DNA of 64,000 bases from Thiotrichaceae bacterium (GCA_026989335.1 JALSJN010000018.1:1-64000), one strand, 5' to 3'. Shown: positions 23,639 to 33,616, counted from the first letter of the stretch. Program-made: numbers and translations. Notes: a model not told the origin generated them from the sequence alone.

Positions 23639-23851
23639 ATGACCATTATTGAGATTACACAAGAGCCTGTTGAGCTTTTTAAGTTACTGAAATTTGAAAG
23701 TATTTTATCCAGTGGTGGTGAAGCAAAGCATGTAATTTCAGAAGGCTACGTGTTGGTGAATGATCAGGTTGAAACACGTAAGCGTAAAAAAATAAGTTCA
23801 GGGGATACTATTGAGTTTAATGGTGAAAAGTATACGGTTCGTTTAGTTTAG
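23639..23851 (+). CDS. Small S4-domain RNA-binding protein (YbcJ-like)
   Basis: A 70-residue protein consisting of one S4 RNA-binding domain: FKLLKFESILSSGGEAKHVI, then SEGYVLVNDQVETRKRKKI, then SGDTIEFNGEKYTVRLV. The loop with LVNDQVETRKRKK is the basic RNA-contact face. The length and motif order match the YbcJ family, thought to bind RNA but without a proven target. Its ATG comes right after the stop of the DUF302 gene. The stop codon is part of a short hairpin shared with the converging RIO kinase gene. Confidence 0.9.
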   Translation: MTIIEITQEPVELFKLLKFESILSSGGEAKHVISEGYVLVNDQVETRKRKKISSGDTIEFNGEKYTVRLV

Positions 23852-23867
23852 CCTTGTTGAAGGCTAA
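23848..23867. terminator. Short hairpin between converging genes
   Basis: TTAGCCTT and AAGGCTAA (8-bp perfect arms, GTTG loop) span the stop codons of the S4-domain gene and the RIO kinase gene, which are only 12 bp apart. There is no U tract on either strand, so this is at best a weak bidirectional terminator. Confidence 0.4.
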
Positions 23868-24715
23868 GCCTCGCTCTCCTTTAAGCGCTCCAGTCGTGCT
23901 TGTTCCTCATCATAGGCGGCTTTAATCTGCACCATAATATCATCAACATCGGCAGCTTCAGTGTCTTCTTCAAATTCACCTGTTAAAATCGTATCGGGTT
24001 TTAACTCACCATCTTCGTACAACTTCCAAATTTCTTTGCCGAATTTGCTATCTTTTAAGTAAGGGTCAAATTGTGAAAAATAATTCACCATATTTTGTAC
24101 ATCACGCTCTAACATGGCTTGGGCATTATTGTTGGCTGATGCATTTACAGCCTGCGGTAGATCAATAATGACGGGGCCGTATTCGTCGAGTAGCACATTA
24201 AATTCAGATAAATCACCGTGTATCATGCCGGTGCACAGCATTCTTACGACATCTTGCATAATAATGGCAAAGTTACGAATGGCCTCTTCCTCTGTCATGG
24301 TGACATCACCCAAACGCGGTGCAACATCGCCATTTTCATCAGTAATGAGCTCCATCAGCAATACGCCATCAAAGCAGCCGTAGGGTTCAGGGACACGCAC
24401 ATCAGCTTCCGCTAGTTGATAAAGCGCATCAACTTCGGCATTTTGCCAAATTTTCTCTTGTTCTTTCTTGCCAAATTTAGAGCCTTTCTCCATGGCACGA
24501 GCACGCCGTGAGTTGCGCACTTTTCGTCCTTCGGTATATTGTGCCGCCTTTTTAAAACTGCGTTGTGCAGCTTCTTTATAAACCTTGGCACAACGAATTT
24601 CATGGCCACAACGTACCACGAAAATATCAGCTTCTTTGCCGCTCATGAGCCGACTGAGTACCTCATTAACTAAGCCGTCTTCGACCAGCGGAAGTATCCG
24701 TTTTGGGATTTTCAA
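23864..24715 (-). CDS. RIO-family atypical protein kinase
   Basis: A 283-residue soluble kinase. The nucleotide-binding part is LMSGKEADIFVV (a modified glycine loop) with the Lys in CAKVYK. A very basic insert (about 51-90: FKKAAQYTEGRKV, RARAMEKGSKFGKK) is typical of the bacterial RIO1-like group. The catalytic loop is MIHGDLSEFNVLL (Asp168) and the metal-binding segment is VIIDLPQAV (Asp185). The C-terminus is acidic. Eukaryotic RIO kinases act in ribosome maturation; the bacterial group is poorly studied, so the substrate is unknown. Confidence 0.92.
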   Translation of the reverse strand: MKIPKRILPLVEDGLVNEVLSRLMSGKEADIFVVRCGHEIRCAKVYKEAAQRSFKKAAQYTEGRKVRNSRRARAMEKGSKFGKKEQEKIWQNAEVDALYQLAEADVRVPEPYGCFDGVLLMELITDENGDVAPRLGDVTMTEEEAIRNFAIIMQDVVRMLCTGMIHGDLSEFNVLLDEYGPVIIDLPQAVNASANNNAQAMLERDVQNMVNYFSQFDPYLKDSKFGKEIWKLYEDGELKPDTILTGEFEEDTEAADVDDIMVQIKAAYDEEQARLERLKESEA

Positions 24716-24820
24716 TGGGACCCCTTAAAATTATTGAATAACAACTTGAAGATAAAGGATTCGTGCAAAAAAAACAATTAAACGCTAAAATATCTTTTTT
24801 CTATTCCATGGTAGCGGTGT

Positions 24821-25153
24821 ATGTCACAAGATCAAAGAAATCTAGAGTTCCGTCAAATTGCCGATAAATTTATCGACCTCGCGAATAACGAAAGTGAAGG
24901 GCAAGACAGTGCACGAATTGGTTCATCAATGATTTATGCTTGCGCGCGTTTCTCATCCTTTGTTGTGGCATCACACTCAAAAGATCGTGCACAGTTTGAA
25001 ACTGAAATTGATGGAGCGGTCGAGTTTTTTAGCAATGAATTTAAGCGTATGTTAATTGATAATATGAATGAATATAAAGCGGTCTTTACAGAAGAAGCGC
25101 CGCGCTATGATCACTTAGTTAAAAAAGATGGGACAATTCCCAAAAAGTCCTAA
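24821..25153 (+). CDS. DUF3144 protein
   Basis: A 110-residue, mostly helical cytoplasmic protein matching the DUF3144 family: FRQIADKFIDLANNE, RIGSSMIYACARFSSFVVAS, then DGAVEFFSNEFKRMLIDNM and the end YDHLVKKDG. No signal peptide, no cysteine pair, no known activity. The ATG at 24821 has GGTAGCGG upstream. It stands alone on the plus strand and overlaps the stop of the convergent HI0933-family gene by four bases. Confidence 0.8.
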   Translation: MSQDQRNLEFRQIADKFIDLANNESEGQDSARIGSSMIYACARFSSFVVASHSKDRAQFETEIDGAVEFFSNEFKRMLIDNMNEYKAVFTEEAPRYDHLVKKDGTIPKKS

Positions 25154-26367
25154 GCAACTTGCCCAGCACACCAGCCAGATGCCCATGCCCATTGGAAGTT
25201 AAACCCACCTAGGTGACCAGTGACATCAACGCCTTCGCCAATAAAGTAGAGTCCTTTAGCTTTTTTGGTTTCAAAGGTTTTTGATGATAATTCATCCGTA
25301 TTAACGCCACCGAGGCAAACTTCAGCCGTACGCAGTCCTTCGGTATTATCAGGGGTGATTTCCCATGCTTTTAATTGCTGTGAAATCGTTTCTAGCTCTT
25401 GATCGTTATAGCTTTTCATGGGCTTGCTGTGCCCTGTATTTTGAAGCGGACTTTGCGGGTTAGTACCTTCTTGATTGCATAATTTATGCGCCAAACGTTT
25501 TGCTAATTTATACGCAAGTACTGTTTTTAATTCTGCATTGGGGTGTTGTTGCTGTTGCGTGATCAACCATGCGTAAATATTTTCATCGGGAAATAAGTTA
25601 AAGGTTATAGCCTCGCCTTGTTGCCAGTAGGAGGAGGCCTGCAAAACGGCCGGGCCACTAATGCCACGATGGGTGAATAAGATATTTTCTTTAAAACAAT
25701 CACCGCTTTGGGTGCAAACCTCGACGAAAACAGAGATACCGGATAAGTCTTTATAAAATGAATCAAGTGCTTGTTGCGTAAACGTAAATGGAACTAAGCC
25801 TGCTTTAAAAGGGATTGTGTTGAGTGAAAACTGTTGTGCAATAGCCATCACAAAATCAGTAGCTCCCATAGCGGGGATTGATGGGCCACCAGTGGCGATA
25901 ACAAGGCTGGTAGATTGGTAGCTATGTTGTTGCGTTGTAACGGTAAAGTGGTCGCCTTCTTTTGCAATTGATTCTATGGATTGTGTTAGTGCTATTTCAA
26001 CACCGGCTGATTGGCACTCATTTAATAAAATATTGACAATCGCGCCTGCTTTTTGATCACAAAATAACTGCCCTAACGTCTTTTCTGTCCAACTCAGCCC
26101 ATGTTTTTCAACTAAAGCAATAAAATCCCATGGTGTATAGCGCGATAAAGCAGATTTACAAAAATGTGGATTCTCTGAAAGATAATCAACAGGGCTGGTG
26201 TACATGTTTGTAAAATTACAGCGACCCCCTCCTGAGATAAGAATTTTCTTACCAACCTTATCGGCCTTATCTAAAAGTAGGGTTTTTCTGCCGCGTTTAC
26301 CTGCTTCGATGGCGCACATAAGGCCTGCAGCACCAGCACCGATAATAATCACATCAAGATTTTTCAT
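25150..26367 (-). CDS. HI0933-family FAD-dependent oxidoreductase (YhiN-like)
   Basis: A 405-residue flavoprotein. The FAD site is VIIIGAGAAGLMCAIEAGKRG at the N-terminus, followed by KKILISGGGRCNFTN, the hallmark of the HI0933 family. SLVIATGGPSIPAMGAT lies in the middle and TGHLGGFNFQWAWASGW at the end is typical. An upstream extension of the frame to 26475 would run into the divergent cysE gene, so the ATG at 26367 is used. The physiological substrate is unknown. Confidence 0.92.
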   Translation of the reverse strand: MKNLDVIIIGAGAAGLMCAIEAGKRGRKTLLLDKADKVGKKILISGGGRCNFTNMYTSPVDYLSENPHFCKSALSRYTPWDFIALVEKHGLSWTEKTLGQLFCDQKAGAIVNILLNECQSAGVEIALTQSIESIAKEGDHFTVTTQQHSYQSTSLVIATGGPSIPAMGATDFVMAIAQQFSLNTIPFKAGLVPFTFTQQALDSFYKDLSGISVFVEVCTQSGDCFKENILFTHRGISGPAVLQASSYWQQGEAITFNLFPDENIYAWLITQQQQHPNAELKTVLAYKLAKRLAHKLCNQEGTNPQSPLQNTGHSKPMKSYNDQELETISQQLKAWEITPDNTEGLRTAEVCLGGVNTDELSSKTFETKKAKGLYFIGEGVDVTGHLGGFNFQWAWASGWCAGQVA

Positions 26368-26413
26368 TTTGCTATTATAAAGGCATTGTAAAATATTAAG
26401 TGACCGTTTTTGT

Positions 26414-27184
26414 ATGTTAAACCGAATTAAAGAAGACATTTCCTGCGTATTTGATCGTGACCCTGCAGCGCGCAATACCTTTGAGGTGATTACGACTTAC
26501 CCTGGGGTCCATGCCATCATTATGCATCGCTTTAGTCATGCTTTATCAAAAAAGGGCTTTAAGTGGTTGGCGCGGGTTTTGTCCAATGTGGCACGTTTAT
26601 TTACGGGGATAGAAATTCATCCCGGCGCTGTAATCGGGCGGCGCTTTTTTATTGATCACGGCATGGGTATTGTGATTGGTGAAACTGCTGAAATTGGTGA
26701 TGATTGTTCTTTGTATCATGGTGTGACGTTAGGTGGAACGAGTTGGAATCCGGGCAAACGTCACCCGACCTTAGGGAATAACGTGGTGGTTGGGGCAGGG
26801 GCTAAAATACTTGGCCCAATTATGATTAATGATGGTGCGCGTGTTGGCTCGAATGCGGTGGTGGTAAAAGAAGTGCCAAAAAATACCACGGTGGTCGGTG
26901 TACCAGCTAGAGAAGTTGTGCTTTCTGATGTCACTCAGAAAAACCGCGAAGAGATCGCTCATAAAATGGGTTTTGATGCTTATGGTGCGACCCAGGATAT
27001 GACAGACCCTGTAGCGAAAACGGTTAATAGAATGTTAGATCATATCCATAAAATGGATGAGCGTATGGATAAAATGTGTCTGCAGATGCGGCACTTAGGT
27101 GGTGAGTTTGATTTTGAGCCACTTCCTGGGCTTAAGGATGCTGAGTTGTCTGAATGTAACCCGGAGAGTGATAAGAAAAGCTAG
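26414..27184 (+). CDS. cysE: Serine O-acetyltransferase
   Basis: Acetylates L-serine with acetyl-CoA, the first step of cysteine synthesis. The N-terminal helices (about 1-65) are followed by a left-handed beta-helix of hexapeptide repeats ([10 protein letters not shown], then the active-site [17 protein letters not shown] and [12 protein letters not shown]). At 256 residues the C-terminal tail is longer than in short CysE forms and is rich in Met/His ([13 protein letters not shown]). The gene is divergent from the HI0933-family gene with only 46 bp between the starts. No iscR follows. Confidence 0.95.
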   Translation: MLNRIKEDISCVFDRDPAARNTFEVITTYPGVHAIIMHRFSHALSKKGFKWLARVLSNVARLFTGIEIHPGAVIGRRFFIDHGMGIVIGETAEIGDDCSLYHGVTLGGTSWNPGKRHPTLGNNVVVGAGAKILGPIMINDGARVGSNAVVVKEVPKNTTVVGVPAREVVLSDVTQKNREEIAHKMGFDAYGATQDMTDPVAKTVNRMLDHIHKMDERMDKMCLQMRHLGGEFDFEPLPGLKDAELSECNPESDKKS

Positions 27185-27203
27185 CTATGCAAGTGAAATA
27201 ATT

Positions 27204-27746
27204 CTATGAAAGATTTTTTAGTAACTTTTCAAGTGATTCTGCCTCCATTCTTTGTAAATATCCAATATTTCTTTGAGGAATTAACTCGGGGTTAGGGTAA
27301 CTCGCAAGTGCTTTTTCTAGGCTTGATTCTCGTAATAAATGTAACATAGGGTAGGGTGAGCGATTGCTGTAATTACTGGCATCATCTTTATCGACACCCT
27401 CGAAATAGTAATCAGGGTGAAAGCTGGCAAGTTGATAAAGTCCTTCGTAGCCTTGTTTAGATAAAAGCTGGTTTGCTAATTCTAGAAAATCTAAATACGT
27501 CTCAAACTGGCTGAGTCCAACAGGGTAGATGAGTAACGTTGTTTCGATCGAATCATCATTATCCAACTCGCTACAAGCTTGAATAACTGCATAGAGCTGG
27601 CTTTCTATTTTGTTATTGTTGACTACGTCAAAATGGATGCTTTCTTTATCATACTCACGTTTAGCAAAAGGGCAAATATTATGCTTGATAACAAACTCTT
27701 TTACCCAGAGTTTGCTTTGTTTGATGATATTGTCATTTTTACTCAT
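27204..27746 (-). CDS. DUF1415 protein
   Basis: A 180-residue cytoplasmic protein of the DUF1415 family: WVKEFVIKHNICPFAKREY near the start, TLLIYPVGLSQFETYLDF in the middle, LASFHPDYYFEGVDKDDASNYSNRSPYP and the MLHLLRESSLEKAL stretch. The conserved CPFA and FHPDY..F segments suggest a metal site, but no activity is known. The gene is convergent with cysE, 19 bp apart, and 49 bp upstream of the next minus-strand gene's stop. Confidence 0.88.
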   Translation of the reverse strand: MSKNDNIIKQSKLWVKEFVIKHNICPFAKREYDKESIHFDVVNNNKIESQLYAVIQACSELDNDDSIETTLLIYPVGLSQFETYLDFLELANQLLSKQGYEGLYQLASFHPDYYFEGVDKDDASNYSNRSPYPMLHLLRESSLEKALASYPNPELIPQRNIGYLQRMEAESLEKLLKNLS

Positions 27747-27795
27747 GCGGCACAGTATACGTCAGCCGCAATTTTATCTAAAATGCTTAAACCAT

Positions 27796-29604
27796 TTACT
27801 TTTTATCGTTAAAAACACGAGCCACAACACTGCCGCGCTTGATAGGTTTACGTGTTGCTGGTTTGATAGAAACAACCTTAGGTATTACTGGTTTAAAACG
27901 GCGTGCCATTTCATGTGAGCCTGGGTTATATGACGGTTTGCTTTTACGTGCGATAGGGCGTGTAGTGGCACAGCCATTCCACCAACAACGGTTCTTTTTC
28001 TGAAAGTACATTAAGCCACGATACTTTGGTGCATCGTTCGGGTGTTGAGCAATATGTTCTTTGATACCCCAACTTCCAATCCAGTTGTATTCACGTGGTG
28101 CTGAAAAGGCTACAAATAACTTGCCGCCGGCATCTTTCCAGCCCTTTAAAAAGTCATAGTACAGTTTTGCCATGCGCTGATCTTTATTTGCCGCAATCAA
28201 AAATTCATTGCCCGCCTCGGTATTAGTATGCGTTCCGTAGGCAACTAAATGCTGCCCACCTTCATAGGCGACTAGATCCACGCCATACCGCGCCACAATT
28301 TTGGCTTGGGTACGAACAATATTCATGGTTCTGGGAATAGAGTACTTGTTACGCGGTGAAGTTAAAAGCTTGAAGACTTCATTCACGCTTTTAACATTTT
28401 TAACAGCTTGTTGCGATGCATGAAAGTAGGGCGCAATGGCTAATGCATCGACATGTCGAAAGGCATCTTGAAAACCTAGTAACATATGTGTCATGGATAC
28501 ATTAGTTGTCATGCCGCCCATTACACGAACCAAGCGGCTAGTATTTCCAAAGACTTTTTCCCATATTTTAAATATTTCCACAGAGCGTTTGGAGTAATAT
28601 TTTAAACCCGCGTAGGTGCGGTTAGCGTCTAGCACTAAATATACGCCTCTCTCTTGAATGTAATGGGCTTGTGAGAAAATACCGTTCCATGCTTCATTAG
28701 TGTATTCGATATAACTTTTAAGGCTGGGTTTTAAATGGCGTTTTACCATGCTGGCAGTTTGTTTTACAAAGTTATCATCAGCGCGATGGGGTAAGTTAAT
28801 CCAAGGGTCAGCATCTAATTTGTTTGCCAATGAAATCATAATTTCAAGGGGTATTCCGCGTATTCCTTCTTTTCCTCCCCATGTGGCATCGGCGAGCTGT
28901 GGGCGATCTTCCCACTTTGTAAGGTTATTGCGGGTGATGCCTGACATATTCATAAAACGAATCACTCGAAAAATTTTCATGAATTCTAAATAGTCAGGAT
29001 TAAAGACGAGGCGTTGATAATGTCCCACAAAGGATTGAAACGGTTTGCCCGCGCAATCTTTTGCAGCAGCGACACGCTTCATTGGTTTATTTTTACAGAT
29101 GCCGCCAGGCATGATGATGCGAATATCACGGATATAATTATTTTTATTGGTTTCAGTAATCGTTAATGTGCCAGTAATACGGTTCTTAACAGGGCGAAAA
29201 CGAATTAAATCACGCCCCGGGTAATGACGAAGCAATTGAATGTTTCCACCATAACGAATACGACCTTGCCCATGATACATCACCGAGTAAACACCCTTAG
29301 GGATGCTCTCAGCTTGGATGTTGTTTAAAAAACGGGTACCCGCTTGTGCATCTTTAATAAGCTCAGAAGGCCAGCCATTTTTATCATAAACCACTTTACC
29401 TTTGGTAAGCCAAGGGCGAGATTCATTAAAAGCAGATGCTAGTCGAAATAAATCAATGAAAGGTACGCTGGCGTTAATATCCATGGCTTCGTTGGTATTA
29501 ATGCCAAGTGGGGATAGGCGATTTTCAATGGCGTGGGTGCTGGTTGTTGTAAGTGTAGCAAAGCTAATTAATAGCAATGCGCACAAGTTAATGAATAACT
29601 TCAT
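27796..29604 (-). CDS. Secreted glycoside-hydrolase-like protein
   Basis: A 602-residue secreted protein with a signal peptide (LLISFATLTTTSTHA). The region about 205-510 looks like a TIM-barrel glycosidase of the clan GH-A type. YIEYTNEAWNG (Glu304) fits the acid/base Asn-Glu, and LVAYEGGQHLV (Glu448) fits the nucleophile strand, with APYFH between them. The N-terminal third (about 30-200) has a beta-rich stretch including FRPVKNRITGTLTITETN and two Cys. The C-terminus (about 545-602) is a basic, Pro-rich tail (RRFKPVIPKVVSIKPATRK). Proteins of this type are often labelled cellulose-binding in databases, but the substrate is unknown. It stands alone on the minus strand and is not near other polysaccharide genes. 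Confidence 0.65.
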   Translation of the reverse strand: MKLFINLCALLLISFATLTTTSTHAIENRLSPLGINTNEAMDINASVPFIDLFRLASAFNESRPWLTKGKVVYDKNGWPSELIKDAQAGTRFLNNIQAESIPKGVYSVMYHGQGRIRYGGNIQLLRHYPGRDLIRFRPVKNRITGTLTITETNKNNYIRDIRIIMPGGICKNKPMKRVAAAKDCAGKPFQSFVGHYQRLVFNPDYLEFMKIFRVIRFMNMSGITRNNLTKWEDRPQLADATWGGKEGIRGIPLEIMISLANKLDADPWINLPHRADDNFVKQTASMVKRHLKPSLKSYIEYTNEAWNGIFSQAHYIQERGVYLVLDANRTYAGLKYYSKRSVEIFKIWEKVFGNTSRLVRVMGGMTTNVSMTHMLLGFQDAFRHVDALAIAPYFHASQQAVKNVKSVNEVFKLLTSPRNKYSIPRTMNIVRTQAKIVARYGVDLVAYEGGQHLVAYGTHTNTEAGNEFLIAANKDQRMAKLYYDFLKGWKDAGGKLFVAFSAPREYNWIGSWGIKEHIAQHPNDAPKYRGLMYFQKKNRCWWNGCATTRPIARKSKPSYNPGSHEMARRFKPVIPKVVSIKPATRKPIKRGSVVARVFNDKK

Positions 29605-29707
29605 GGTGGGGCTCGTATTATTTTTATTATTGGCTTAATGCTAACGCTTTGAGCCTTAACCCGTGCTGAATTTTAAGGTTTCATTACTTTGAACGAGCAA
29701 ATTATGT

Positions 29708-30736
29708 TTACACCAGCCTCCATTCGCAAAATTCATTAGCACGTAGTGGAATAACGGTTTTATCACCCAAAGCTATCGATTCAGGCACTTGCCATTTTTC
29801 TTTCTTCATTGTGATGGTTTTGGTATTTCGCTCTAGTCCGTAAAAATTAGCTCCATAAAAACTGGCAAAGCCTTCTAACTTATCCAATGCGTTGGCATTA
29901 TCAAAAGCCTCTGTATACAGTTCCATTGCGTGCAGGGCTGTATAAATACCCGCGCAACCACAGGCAGATTCTTTAGCATCTTGTGGGTGTGGCGCGCTGT
30001 CAGTACCCAAAAAGAATTTGGCGCTACCACTGGTGGCTGCGGTGACTAAGGCTTGGCGATGTGTTTCGCGCTTTAGTACCGGTAAACAATAGTGATGTGG
30101 GCGAATTCCTCCAGTAAAAATATCGTTGCGGTTCATCAATAAATGATGCGCAGTAATAGTGGCGACAATATTTTCAGAGGCTTGGCTGACAAAATCAACT
30201 GCCTGTTGAGTAGTGATGTGTTCAAGTACAACTTTTAGGTGGGGGAATTGCTTAATTAACGGGGTTAAAACGCTATCGATAAACACCTGTTCACGGTCAA
30301 AAATATCAATGCTAGGGTCGGTGACCTCGCCATGAACTAGCAAAGGAATGCCAAGACTTTGCATTGCTTCTAAGGCGGGAGTGATATTTTTTAAATCAGT
30401 TACACCTTTATCTGAGTTTGTGGTTGCACCAGCGGGATAGAGTTTAAGCGCGTGTATAAATTGGCTTTCGCTGACTTCTTTGATGATTGCTGCATCTGTT
30501 TTATCCGTCAGGTACAGCGTCATTAAAGGTGTAAAACCTGTGCCTTGGCTGGCACTGAGGATTTGGTCTCTATAGTTGCTTGCTTGTGCAACGCTGGTAA
30601 TAGGTTCTGCCAAGTTCGGCATTATAATCGCCCGCGCAAATTGCTTTGCAGTATCGGGTACGACGCTTTGTAAGGCTTGCCCATCACGTACATGAAGGTG
30701 TAAATCATCCGGTTGAGTTATTGTGATAGTTTGCAT
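29708..30736 (-). CDS. pyrC: Dihydroorotase, type II
   Basis: Zinc enzyme that closes carbamoyl aspartate to dihydroorotate in pyrimidine synthesis. It has 342 residues. Zinc ligands are visible in [10 protein letters not shown] (His-x-His), [18 protein letters not shown] (carbamylated Lys), LLVHGEVTD (His), VLEHITT (His) and LGTDSAPH (Asp). The length matches the homodimeric PyrC group. It is monocistronic, with a divergent phosphatase gene about 250 bp away. Confidence 0.96.
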   Translation of the reverse strand: MQTITITQPDDLHLHVRDGQALQSVVPDTAKQFARAIIMPNLAEPITSVAQASNYRDQILSASQGTGFTPLMTLYLTDKTDAAIIKEVSESQFIHALKLYPAGATTNSDKGVTDLKNITPALEAMQSLGIPLLVHGEVTDPSIDIFDREQVFIDSVLTPLIKQFPHLKVVLEHITTQQAVDFVSQASENIVATITAHHLLMNRNDIFTGGIRPHHYCLPVLKRETHRQALVTAATSGSAKFFLGTDSAPHPQDAKESACGCAGIYTALHAMELYTEAFDNANALDKLEGFASFYGANFYGLERNTKTITMKKEKWQVPESIALGDKTVIPLRANEFCEWRLV

Positions 30737-30987
30737 GTGTTATATCCTTAACTTTAGTGGTATCTAAAGTTATTTTAACGCGTAGTGAGTCTGTGAGATA
30801 TTTATTTTTAATTTGCTAGTTTGTAGGATTGCTGGCAGTAGTAGACAATTACGTGATGCGTTGGCAGGGTCGATGGCCTGAGAAGTACTCGGCTTATAAA
30901 TAAAGCCTACTAATTTTGATAGTTATCTTATCTTGGAAAAACTTATTGCTATACTGCGCCGCATATTAATTACTTTAGAGAAAACCT

Positions 30988-31749
30988 ATGAGCCAGTTAG
31001 AAGCACTTATTTTTGATGTCGATGGTACCTTAGCGGATACGGAGAGAGATGGTCATCGTGTGGCGTTTAATCAAGCGTTTGAAGAAGCAGGACTTGACTG
31101 GGATTGGACGGTCGAACTCTATGGAGAGTTACTTCAAGTTACGGGTGGTAAAGAGCGGATTCGCCTGTATATTGAAAAGTTTCTTAAAGACTATGAGCTA
31201 GATGAAGATATTACTGACTTTGCAGCGCGTTTACATCAGCGTAAGACTCACTTTTATTTAGAGTTATTACAATCTGGGGCGATTCCATTGCGTTCGGGGG
31301 TTGAGCGTTTAATTAATGAGGCACGTGAGGCGGGTTTGCGGTTAGCGATTTCAACGACGACAACGCCTGCTAATGTTGATTACTTATTAAGTGCGACCTT
31401 GGGTAAGGAGTCTTTGGATTGGTTTGAAGTGATTGCAGCAGGGGATATCGTTCCTGCTAAAAAACCTGCTCCTGATATTTATATCTGGGCGATGCAGAAA
31501 ATGGCTATTAAGCCTGAAAACTGTTTGGCATTTGAAGACTCATTGAATGGAGTTAAATCATCGTTAGCTGCAAATTTAAAAACGATTATTACCATAAACG
31601 GTTATACCAAAGATGACGATTTTAGTGGTGCTGAAATTGTCTTAGATCAATATGGTGAGCCAAATGAGTCATTTAAAGTTATTGAAGGTGATGCGGTAGG
31701 TTTTGGTTATGTGAACCTAGATTTCTTAAAAGAGATTCATGCCCGCTAA
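30988..31749 (+). CDS. CbbY-like HAD phosphatase
   Basis: A 253-residue HAD-superfamily hydrolase, subfamily IA. Motif I is LIFDVDGTLADTE, motif II AISTTTTP, motif III (Lys) IVPAKKPAPDIY and motif IV LAFEDSLNGVKS. The cap-domain start HRVAFNQAFEEAGLDWDW is the mark of the CbbY group, where CbbY removes phosphate from the RuBisCO inhibitor xylulose-1,5-bisphosphate. No Calvin-cycle genes are in the window, so a general sugar-phosphate phosphatase is equally possible. The next gene starts 11 bp inside its 3' end. Confidence 0.88.
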   Translation: MSQLEALIFDVDGTLADTERDGHRVAFNQAFEEAGLDWDWTVELYGELLQVTGGKERIRLYIEKFLKDYELDEDITDFAARLHQRKTHFYLELLQSGAIPLRSGVERLINEAREAGLRLAISTTTTPANVDYLLSATLGKESLDWFEVIAAGDIVPAKKPAPDIYIWAMQKMAIKPENCLAFEDSLNGVKSSLAANLKTIITINGYTKDDDFSGAEIVLDQYGEPNESFKVIEGDAVGFGYVNLDFLKEIHAR

Positions 31750-32461
31750 AAATAACCTGAGTCAGCAACAGCTTGCTCAGTCATCAAGAAGAATAATGGA
31801 TGCTCAAAATAGCATTCATAAGAATCTTGAGCAGCTGGTTACTAAACACTTTTCTACAGATTATCAAAAACCCATTGCTCAGCATACTCAGGATGCGTTT
31901 GATGCTGTAAAACAACAGGTATCTACAAGCCTTGCTGGTGATCATCCGCTAATTTTTGACTCGTGTTGTGGTACTGCGATGAGTACAGGCATTATTGCAC
32001 AACAAAACTCACATGCTTTGGTGGTTGGAATTGATCGTTCTGCTGCGCGGCTTAGCAAAGAATATAATAAGTCGATGCCGAAAAATGTCCTACTGGTGCA
32101 AGCTGAATGTTCCGACTTTTGGTCATTAGCAGTGGCAGAAGGTTGGAAACTGGATAAACATTTTATTCTTTACCCAAACCCATATCCAAAATCTAAACAC
32201 TTAAAACGTCGTTGGCACGGTCATCCTGCTTTTCCATTATTGTTTTCATTAGGCGGGAGTCTGATTTTACGCTCAAACTGGTCTGTGTATGTCGAAGAGT
32301 TTTGTATGGCACTGGAATTTGGGTTAAAGAGCCGACCCGTTGAAAAGCTCAATCAAAAACCAATTATGAAAGTGGTAGAGCCTAAAACGCCATTAACTTT
32401 ATTTGAGAAAAAATATCAAGAAAGTGGACAGTCATTATACCAATGTGAATTTAGGCTATAA
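31739..32461 (+). CDS. TrmB-like SAM-dependent methyltransferase
   Basis: A 240-residue Rossmann-fold methyltransferase. The SAM site is IFDSCCGTAMSTGII, with the acidic strand-2 end VVGIDRSAARL. The segment LYPNPYPKSKHLKRRWHGHP is the counterpart of PDPWPKKRHHKRR in tRNA m7G46 methyltransferase TrmB, so this is a divergent TrmB-like protein. The Asp of PDPWPK is here Asn, which may alter activity. The first 60 residues are a variable helical extension. It overlaps the CbbY-like gene by 11 bp. Confidence 0.75.
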   Translation: MPAKNNLSQQQLAQSSRRIMDAQNSIHKNLEQLVTKHFSTDYQKPIAQHTQDAFDAVKQQVSTSLAGDHPLIFDSCCGTAMSTGIIAQQNSHALVVGIDRSAARLSKEYNKSMPKNVLLVQAECSDFWSLAVAEGWKLDKHFILYPNPYPKSKHLKRRWHGHPAFPLLFSLGGSLILRSNWSVYVEEFCMALEFGLKSRPVEKLNQKPIMKVVEPKTPLTLFEKKYQESGQSLYQCEFRL

Positions 32462-32494
32462 TAAGATGAAATCTTTTAATTATTGGAGTATAAA

Positions 32495-33064
32495 ATGACT
32501 TTTTTTGCGCGTTTTTTTTCGTTGTTCCTAGTTACTGTTATGTTGTTAGGATCTTTTAGCGCCTATGCTTTGAACACTATTCCTAATACCCTGAATGTAG
32601 CGGGTAAAAATTTAGTTTTAAATGGTGTCGGTACGCGGACCAAATTTATACTGTCGATTTACCATGCTGGTCTTTATTTACAAAAAAAGAACAAGAATGC
32701 GCAGCAAATAATGGCAGCAAATGAACCGATGGCAATTCGCATGAATATCGTTTCGGGCTTTGCAAGCGCATCTAAGATGAAACATGCCCTTAATCAAGGT
32801 TTTAAAAATGCAACCGGCGGAAAAACTGCACCAATACAACCTCAAATTGATCAGCTTTTAAAAGCAGCATTTAGTGATAAAGTTAATAAAGGCGATATTA
32901 TGGATTTAGTCTATAACCCTGCCACGGGTACACAAATTATAAAAAATAAAAAAGTATTAGCGACGATTAAAGGCTTGCCTTTTAAGCGGGCTTTATTTGG
33001 TATTTGGTTGTCTAATAAGCCTGCGCAGGCGAGTTTAAAAAATCAGCTATTAGGCAAAAACTAA
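32495..33064 (+). CDS. Secreted chalcone isomerase-like protein
   Basis: A 189-residue protein with a signal peptide (FFSLFLVTVMLLGSFSAYA), so periplasmic. The chalcone-isomerase-like fold is marked by LVLNGVGTRTKFILSIYHAGLYL, IRMNIVSGFASASKM, KGDIMDLVYNPATGTQI and FKRALFGIWLSNKPA. Bacterial members are not flavonoid enzymes; fatty-acid binding has been proposed for non-catalytic members of the fold. The ATG at 32495 is preferred over one four codons upstream because TGGAG stands at the right distance. It follows the TrmB-like gene by 33 bp. Confidence 0.85.
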   Translation: MTFFARFFSLFLVTVMLLGSFSAYALNTIPNTLNVAGKNLVLNGVGTRTKFILSIYHAGLYLQKKNKNAQQIMAANEPMAIRMNIVSGFASASKMKHALNQGFKNATGGKTAPIQPQIDQLLKAAFSDKVNKGDIMDLVYNPATGTQIIKNKKVLATIKGLPFKRALFGIWLSNKPAQASLKNQLLGKN

Positions 33065-33124
33065 AACCGTGATTTAGTTTGGTCGATACAGTAAACTAGG
33101 CAAAAATCATCAAGGAAAAGAAAT

Positions 33125-33616
33125 ATGGCAAGCGTGAATAAAGTAATACTAATTGGCAACCTAGGGCAAGATCCTGAAGTAAAGTACATGCCCAGCGGCG
33201 GTGCAGTAACCAATATTAGTATTGCTACAACCGAAAACTGGAAAGATAAAGCAAGCGGTGAGAAAAAAGAGAAAACTGAATGGCACCGTGTGGTGTTTTT
33301 TAATCGCCTTGCTGAAATCGTGGGTGAATACTTGCGTAAAGGCTCACAGGTTTATATTGAAGGTCAGTTAAGAACCAATAAATGGCAAGACCAAAGCGGT
33401 GCAGATCGTTATAGTACAGAAATTGTCGCCAGAGAAATGACCATGTTAGGTGGCAAAGCTGGCGGTAGTAGTGACTTTAGTCCGCCACCTTCTCAACAGC
33501 AAGGACAACAGCCGCAACAAGGTGGTGGTGCGCCCCAGCAACAACAGGCAGCAGCTCCGGCTCAAAGTGCAGCACCACAGAATTTTGATAATTTTGATGA
33601 TGATATTCCATTCTAA
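33125..33616 (+). CDS. ssb: Single-stranded DNA-binding protein
   Basis: Coats single-stranded DNA in replication and repair. The OB fold (about 1-112) starts with [20 protein letters not shown] and includes [20 protein letters not shown] and [17 protein letters not shown] Gln/Pro-rich linker (about 120-150) leads to the partner-binding tip DDDIPF. Its 163 residues are a normal size. uvrA is not adjacent. AAGGAAAAG lies before the ATG and a strong terminator follows. Confidence 0.97.
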   Translation: MASVNKVILIGNLGQDPEVKYMPSGGAVTNISIATTENWKDKASGEKKEKTEWHRVVFFNRLAEIVGEYLRKGSQVYIEGQLRTNKWQDQSGADRYSTEIVAREMTMLGGKAGGSSDFSPPPSQQQGQQPQQGGGAPQQQQAAAPAQSAAPQNFDNFDDDIPF

